Positions 1 through 6,200 of a stretch of DNA of 7,955 nucleotides are shown here, in pieces (within the stretch, counting starts at the first letter, position 1; each line of letters starts with the position of its first letter). A program made the position numbers and the translations under genes. Below the pieces are notes generated by a model that was not told where the DNA came from, did not search any database, and worked only from the letters and a program-made list of their open reading frames with translations. The stretch is from Gammaproteobacteria bacterium (GTDB lineage: Bacteria > Pseudomonadota > Gammaproteobacteria > GCF-002020875): positions 1 through 7,955 of the forward strand of contig JABHIC010000083.1 of assembly GCA_018671205.1 (NCBI GenBank), written 5' to 3'.

Positions 1-273
1 AGCCTGAACCATCGAATCATCTCGGGTGGCACACAGGCAGCGGAGCCACATTCGAGCGATTGCGTGGCGAGGGATCCGGTGCTGAGACCACAGGGTCGTG
101 AAGACACCCAAGTGGACCGGAGCCCGAACCATCGGATCACCTCGGGTGGCACACAGGCAGCGGAGCCATACTCGAGCGATTACGTGGCGAGGGATCCGGT
201 GCTGAGACCACAGGGTCGTGAAGACACCCAAGTGGACCGGAGCCCGAACCATCGAATCATCTCGGGTGGCACA
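1..273 (+). repeat. 120-bp in-frame tandem repeat, 2 full copies plus a 33-bp partial copy
   Basis: Copies run 1-120 and 121-240, and a third starts at 241 and stays matched until about 273, where it breaks into unrelated Ala/Thr-rich sequence. Copies 1 and 2 differ at only six positions (window bases 5, 15, 20, 49, 51 and 62 versus the same base plus 120), all transitions. The last 58 bases of the two copies are identical. The unit is exactly 40 codons, so frame 1 passes through; it encodes a polar segment containing NHRI, SGGT, SSD and VARDPVL. Frames 2 and 3 meet stops inside the unit. More copies may lie to the left. It could be a protein repeat, or a promoter-like 5' monomer array as in rodent L1 if translation begins at 769. 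Confidence 0.95.
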
Positions 274-3200
274 GATTGCGCCACCGATGCCACTGCCGCT
301 GCTGACAATGCTGCCACTAATAGGGCTGGTGTTACTGCTGATGGTGTTGCCAACACGATTGCCAGCGCGGATACCACTTTCACTGCCGTGAACTACACAC
401 ATGGAGGGGAGGCGGGCAAGGGGATACCCATCAAAGCGGCAACTGATCGCAGTGGACAAGTATTGCCACCCACTGGATTGCTACACTGGCTATGGGTGAG
501 TCTTCAGGTGACCGAGCAACAGCGGCTGCTCATACTCCTCCTCCTGTGCGTGGTGGCAACTCGGGCGGGATTGGCCTTGACTCTGGAGCACCCAAACAGC
601 TCACCTGATTACGCTGGTGCGCGTCTGTCCGCACCTCACCCTTCAGTTGTGGGGTTGGGAGCCAGTGTCTCCGGTAATTCCGAGGGGGATGGCCCCGGCT
701 ATCAATCTGCCCTTGGGTACCGAGGACTCCCGTTGGAAGGGTGTCGTCTCCTCTTGAATCCCGACAGCATGCGACACGTTGATACCCCTCCCAACCATGA
801 CGCCCCGGAGGATGTCTGGGACCGGTGGGCGACGATTGCCTGGAACGGTGCGTCTCGCTGGGAAATACAATGCCGTCTGGCAGAGCGTACATATAACAAC
901 ACCGTAGGAGACGGCAGCTGTGGTATCCATGCCCCTGCCCAAGCCATCGATGAAGCTCGGAGTAATTTACGGCCTCCTGCAGCATATGCGACCAGAGACG
1001 GCCAATGCCGGACGACCGAGGCCGAGATGCTCACACAGAGTCAAGCCGTGCTCCGGGTAACGGGCTTCCCCCAAGAAGAACGATGGCTGCGGCAGGCGGA
1101 TGACCTAATCCCAGCAATGTTGGAGCGATTGGAGGAGCTGAAACAGCACGTAAACCGGTCAGAGCCACTACCATACCAAAAGTGGCTCAATCCGACAGAG
1201 GTCAGCACAGTGCTAGGTTTACACAACGTATCCCATATGTTGCTCCAGATCCATGCCGGATCCGACACCCTTGGGACCATCATCATGCCGAACCGTCTGC
1301 GCGCCGCGGAGGTGGAACAGCTGGTGAACCATCCGAATCAGCTCATAGCCATATTCCCAGACCATTACGCGTACGTTGGACCGACCCGACTGGGAGCCCG
1401 AGACCGCTCACCGTCTGCGAATTTGACCCACTTCGTCCGAGATGGCTTAGCCCAACTCAAAGAACATGGTCGGCGGGCCTGGCACCGGCCCTCGAGGCCA
1501 GGGGCGAGAAGAGACCTGGCAAATCTAACAGCGGAGTCGCAAGTGACAGGCGTGGGATCACGGTTTCAACCTCTGGTCCTCGATGAGGGGGACGAAACCC
1601 GACCCGCCTATACGGCCAATGAGATCAGGAAACCACCGGAGGTGGTCGGACAAAAGCGGAAACGCCCAAACGACACGAAGACATCCACTCCAGTTGCTGC
1701 TGACGCTGCTCCCACCTATCTTGCCGCGGCTGCAGAGGTGACCAACAATGCCACCCCTGGGGATACCGCGATCAACATGAAAGTAACTACAGCCGGCACT
1801 GCGGCCACTGGCATGGGTGCGGCCACCGTCAACCCAGTCCTGGCATGCACTCATCCGGGCACCCAGAGTTCTCCCAGACGGGGTGTCGCCTCTATCCGAG
1901 CCTTTTTTGACCCGCTTGCGCACTCGAACACGGTTACTCCGCCGAGTCGACTGGCCGCACCCCCCGCCAGGCTCCCCACAGCGGGGTCAAAGCTCTTCCA
2001 GAGCAGCAAGAGAGGCCGACCAGGAGCGGATACCCCAGAGGAGGCATGGATCGGCCCATTCAGGGTGCTGTCCGAAGGTGGGCTCCGTGGACCTCCCTGC
2101 TCCCCTACCCGACCAGTGTGGCGACCACCGACTAGACCCTTTTTGGCAGGTTCAGCTGGCCAGGATCTTACCGCCGTGGGGACCCTGGATACCAAGTCCA
2201 TGGACAACGATCAAGGGTGTTGGATTGAGCCCCCCCCCACTAAGACGACCGCCGTTCAGGAAAAGGAGGGGGAGATGGTAGCGGAAATCGACTCACCGTC
2301 CGGGAAGAATGAATCCCCTCCAGCTAGCCAACCGCAGCCGGAAACTACAAAGGTGGACAGGGCTGAGCTAGGAGCATGGCATAGCGATCTGTATGCAATT
2401 CGGAAGATGCGAGCCCACCACCAGGAAGGAGGCGGCGGTTTACCCACCTTTCAGGCCTTTAACGACGACCCCACTCTACGGGAATTCCGACCACCCGACG
2501 GTATTGAACAACGAGCGCTGGGGTTCGACCCCCTCACTCAGAAAGTATGTGTAACATTGCCGGGGGGACTAAAAGAAAACTCGGTTGTGGCAGTTGCACT
2601 AGGCTCTGTCCAACCAACCAAAAGCAAACGAAAACGGGTGAGGCTCACAGTCCCGATGCAAAAGAACACAGAGAACGACGAGCCTCCTACACATCTACTG
2701 TTGACCAACTCTCAATGGAATATTTTTCACATCCCAGAGAGTACCCGGACACTAGACCAGCACCTACACTATAACTACCTGCCGGCAATCCAGCGCACTG
2801 CCGACCCGACACACGCAAACTGCGGATGGGGTTATTCCGAAGGTGGCCATCCAGTAGTCTATGCAACCCAGGACCTTCCGAAGGACACTCCACTACTACT
2901 GTTGTGGCCGGAATATGCACAGGGTAACGAGCCACCCCAGAGCCCGAACCCAATACCGGAGCAATTGAGACCGCCTCCCCCACTGAAGCAAGTCTCCAGG
3001 GAAGGGCTCTCCCAGGAAGCGAAAGCTCAGCCAAGGCCAAAACCCAAGCGCCCAGGTCGAAGTGGGACTATGAAACTAGCCGCTTGGAACATCAACGGCA
3101 ATTATCACGACAGGCGAATCATTAGCTACGTGCGGAAAATGGTACACGATCAAGACCTCGATGGGGTGTGCCTGATTGACTCACGGGTCCCACCAGGCCG

Positions 3201-6200
3201 AGCGGCCTTCATTGAACAGGAGTGGAGGGACGCCTTTAATGTTGATTGTGTCGTCCGGGTCCTGGCTGGGAAACCGCCTACGACCCATGACCCCGACACG
3301 GCCTCCACTCGGCACCAGAATGTAGGAGGCTCCATCATTATCTTCTTCCCCACCCCGACGCTAACCGTAAGAAACATTGGCTTTGACCCAGGGGGTCATG
3401 GCATTATCACCAAGGTCAAGATTGGGGTAGGGCGTACACACTCAATCTCCTGGGTAGTGGGTTATATACCCTGCGCGACTGGCGCAGCCGGAGGGCTTGG
3501 CAAAAAAGTCGAAGAATGGCACCTCCAGGAAGTAGACCAGCGACCAAAGGGCGAACACAAGAGCTCCAAGACAGCCCAAGACTGGGGTTGGATCCTCATC
3601 GAGGACTCGGTGGCCCGCTCGCTTCAAGACCCCTGCAGCCTGGGCAATATTCTCATGGGAGATTTGAACCAGGTTTACGAGGCTGACGATTTTATTGTAG
3701 GTTCGCTCCGCGACAGGGCTGAGTCAATAGGGCTTAAAGACTCCTGGGCCCGCAACTGCAGCAGAACGGGTGAGAGGATAGGAACCTACTATGGTAATCC
3801 TAAGCTCCCAACAATGATCGACCACGTCTTTACTGACATGGGGCCTGAGTCGCTGCAACGGGCCTATATTCCGGTTGACGCGAGACTGGCCGACCATGTC
3901 CCGGTCGTTGGAGAATTTGAGATACCCAAACTGGGTGGATCTAGAAGCAAGCGAGCTGTCCCTACTCTCCCAGTCAAATTCGACCTATCATCTGAAGACA
4001 AACGACTGGAGATTCAGGCGGCCCTAGAGAAAGCCTCCACGGCATTACTCGCGGAAGAGGGCCTAACGCGCACGACCTCAGCGGACCAGGCGGGGCACCA
4101 ACTTGAGTACATCAGCCGGCGTCTTGGGATTGAGATCCGCAGAATTGACAAGGAAGCGCAAGCGCACAAACACCCAGTCAAAATCCGACTCACCAAGGGC
4201 CTCAGCAGACTAGGCCAATCGGTGCAGATTCATTTGGATGCCTTGTTGGAGTTAAGGGTGATCACAACCCAACAACGATCGAGACATGGCTCCATCATTA
4301 GTCATGAGCACCGATGGCAGCGAGCCAAACGCTTAATCAACGACTGGTCCCGGAAGCTGGGGAGAGTGTGGAAACTCCACGAGGAGGAGAGGCCCCCTCT
4401 CACATGGGGGACGCCAAGGCCTGTTGAATGGTGGGCCAGATGCAAGTCCATTCGCGAAATGGAAGAAAGCTTGGAGACTGATATCAAGGCGGTCAAAGAC
4501 GAAGAGACAAAGTTGAAGCGGGAAGAGACCAAGGCTGACATTAACAAAAAAACGAAGGCAAGGGAGCTCAAGGCGGAGAAAGGAGAGCTCAAAAAGGTTA
4601 TTAACTCACTCCTGAACCGCCACCGTACGGCCCCGAGCCTTCGTCAGATGGAACTACCCGACGGACCTTCTGTTGACAAGGCAGCTATCCACAAGGAACT
4701 CTCGAAGCAATACCAAGAGATATGGTCGAATCCAGCAGACAGTTGGCCTCGACAAGCTGGTCTGGAGCCCACACCGGACGGAACAGTCAGTCTCCCTGCT
4801 CATGAACACTGGGAAAGGATGTTATCAGACCCCCTAGCGCTTGGAGACTACTACAGCAATACTCCTGGCTGTCCTATTCCCAGGAAATTGCTCGATGCTA
4901 TTGGCCGGGCTATGTGCGGCCCTACAACCAGAGACGCCATGGAGGACGAAATGACAAGGTCCCTTTCGAAGCCGTTTTCTTTTGATGAGTGGGACCGAGT
5001 CGTGATGAACGCGGGATCGACGTCTGCTGGCTTGTCTGGGTTAAGTTACCAAGCGCTTAAGCTGCTGCCAAGGAGAATCAAACTTAAAATCTTCCATCTG
5101 TCGCACTTGCTCTGGCGTGAAGAATCGGTCCCAGGGTTCTGGAAGGAGAAGGGCTTACATGGTATCCCTAAACCCTCGATCCCGGTTATTAGAGGAGCAA
5201 ACGACCTCCGGCCCATCGGACTGATAGAGGTAACGAGGAAAATCTGGACCAAGCTAGTATTGGGCCGGATCCAACAAGCACTCCGGAGGCATCAAGGGCT
5301 ACAAGCCCAGCACTGTGGGGGTCTACGGGGGAAGGGCACAGACACAGCCTTGATTCAAACCCTGAACATGATTGAACGCATGCAGGAGGACTGGGAGGAA
5401 TGCAAAGAGGATAGTGACAGGGAAATCCATCTGGATTTTATGTCGTGGGACACCAAGAAGGCTTTCGATTCAATAGGCAATCATGTCCAGTACATGGCGT
5501 GGCGACGAGTGGGCGTCCCCAAAGGAACAGCTATGTGGTTACTATCGCTTGATCTGGGTGGCAGCTTTATAGCTCTCACCCCCTTCGCAGCCGAACAGAT
5601 GAAAGGGCTTAATCTACGGCACGTCTCAGACCAGAGCCACCGCAAAATCCTCAAGATGCTGGGACTGACCCACGAGCGAGGACTAACACAGGGGGATATT
5701 AAGTCCCCGCTCGGCTGGATTTTGGTTTTTGACATACTCATCACCGCATTAAACGATTGCAACAGGGAGAAATACCCGAAAGCTCCTATCTCGGGGATAC
5801 ATCATTATACATTAACTCCGACGGTATTTTTGGACGATCTGACAAGCCTGACGTGCACAAGAGAGCATACCCAGGAGCTGGCAGAGCTGATCTCAGCCTT
5901 CAATTGCATAATGGGAACCAAGTTCCACCCTAGCAAATTCCGCGCTATGTCCACGGCGGCGAACAACACCCCGGTTATAGTCTATGATTGGAGGTGGGTG
6001 CCCACAGCCATCAACTTAGAAGGGAGTAAGGCAAATGCCAAGATACTAGGGATAGGGCTCAACCTGGGTTACACCTGGGAGGAGCAAGCTAACAGTATAA
6101 TGGCAGAAGTCCGAGGAATAGCCCGTATTTTCAGACCGTCTCGGGCCTCTCCAATGACCAAAGCCGCTGTCCTAGTGTCCTCCACGATGGCGCGACTTAA

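Noticed and set aside
1..273. Repeats considered as a CRISPR array or as an LTR
   Set aside because: The units abut without spacers, are 120 bp long, preserve reading frame and sit in a eukaryotic retroelement. An LTR would not be a short head-to-tail array and no LTR-type pol order follows.
1182..1586. 134-codon plus-strand frame over the OTU-like domain
   Set aside because: It covers the His455 motif of the main frame in a different phase; no domain or start context supports it.
2230..2238. Run of nine C as a frameshift or sequencing error site
   Set aside because: The same frame carries the OTU-like and PIP-like motifs to the left and the SET-like, APE and RT domains to the right, so no shift is needed here.
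1817..2281. 154-codon plus-strand frame shifted relative to the polyprotein
   Set aside because: It overlaps the linker. Pro/Arg/Ser-rich composition is what the GC- and C-rich linker gives in another frame, and the main frame stays open through the same interval.
4981..6060. RT considered as a group II intron, retron, LTR or Penelope-type RT
   Set aside because: The APE endonuclease upstream, LINE-type thumb (GLGLP) and RNase H downstream, with no integrase, GIY-YIG or maturase/HNH region, fit a non-LTR element.
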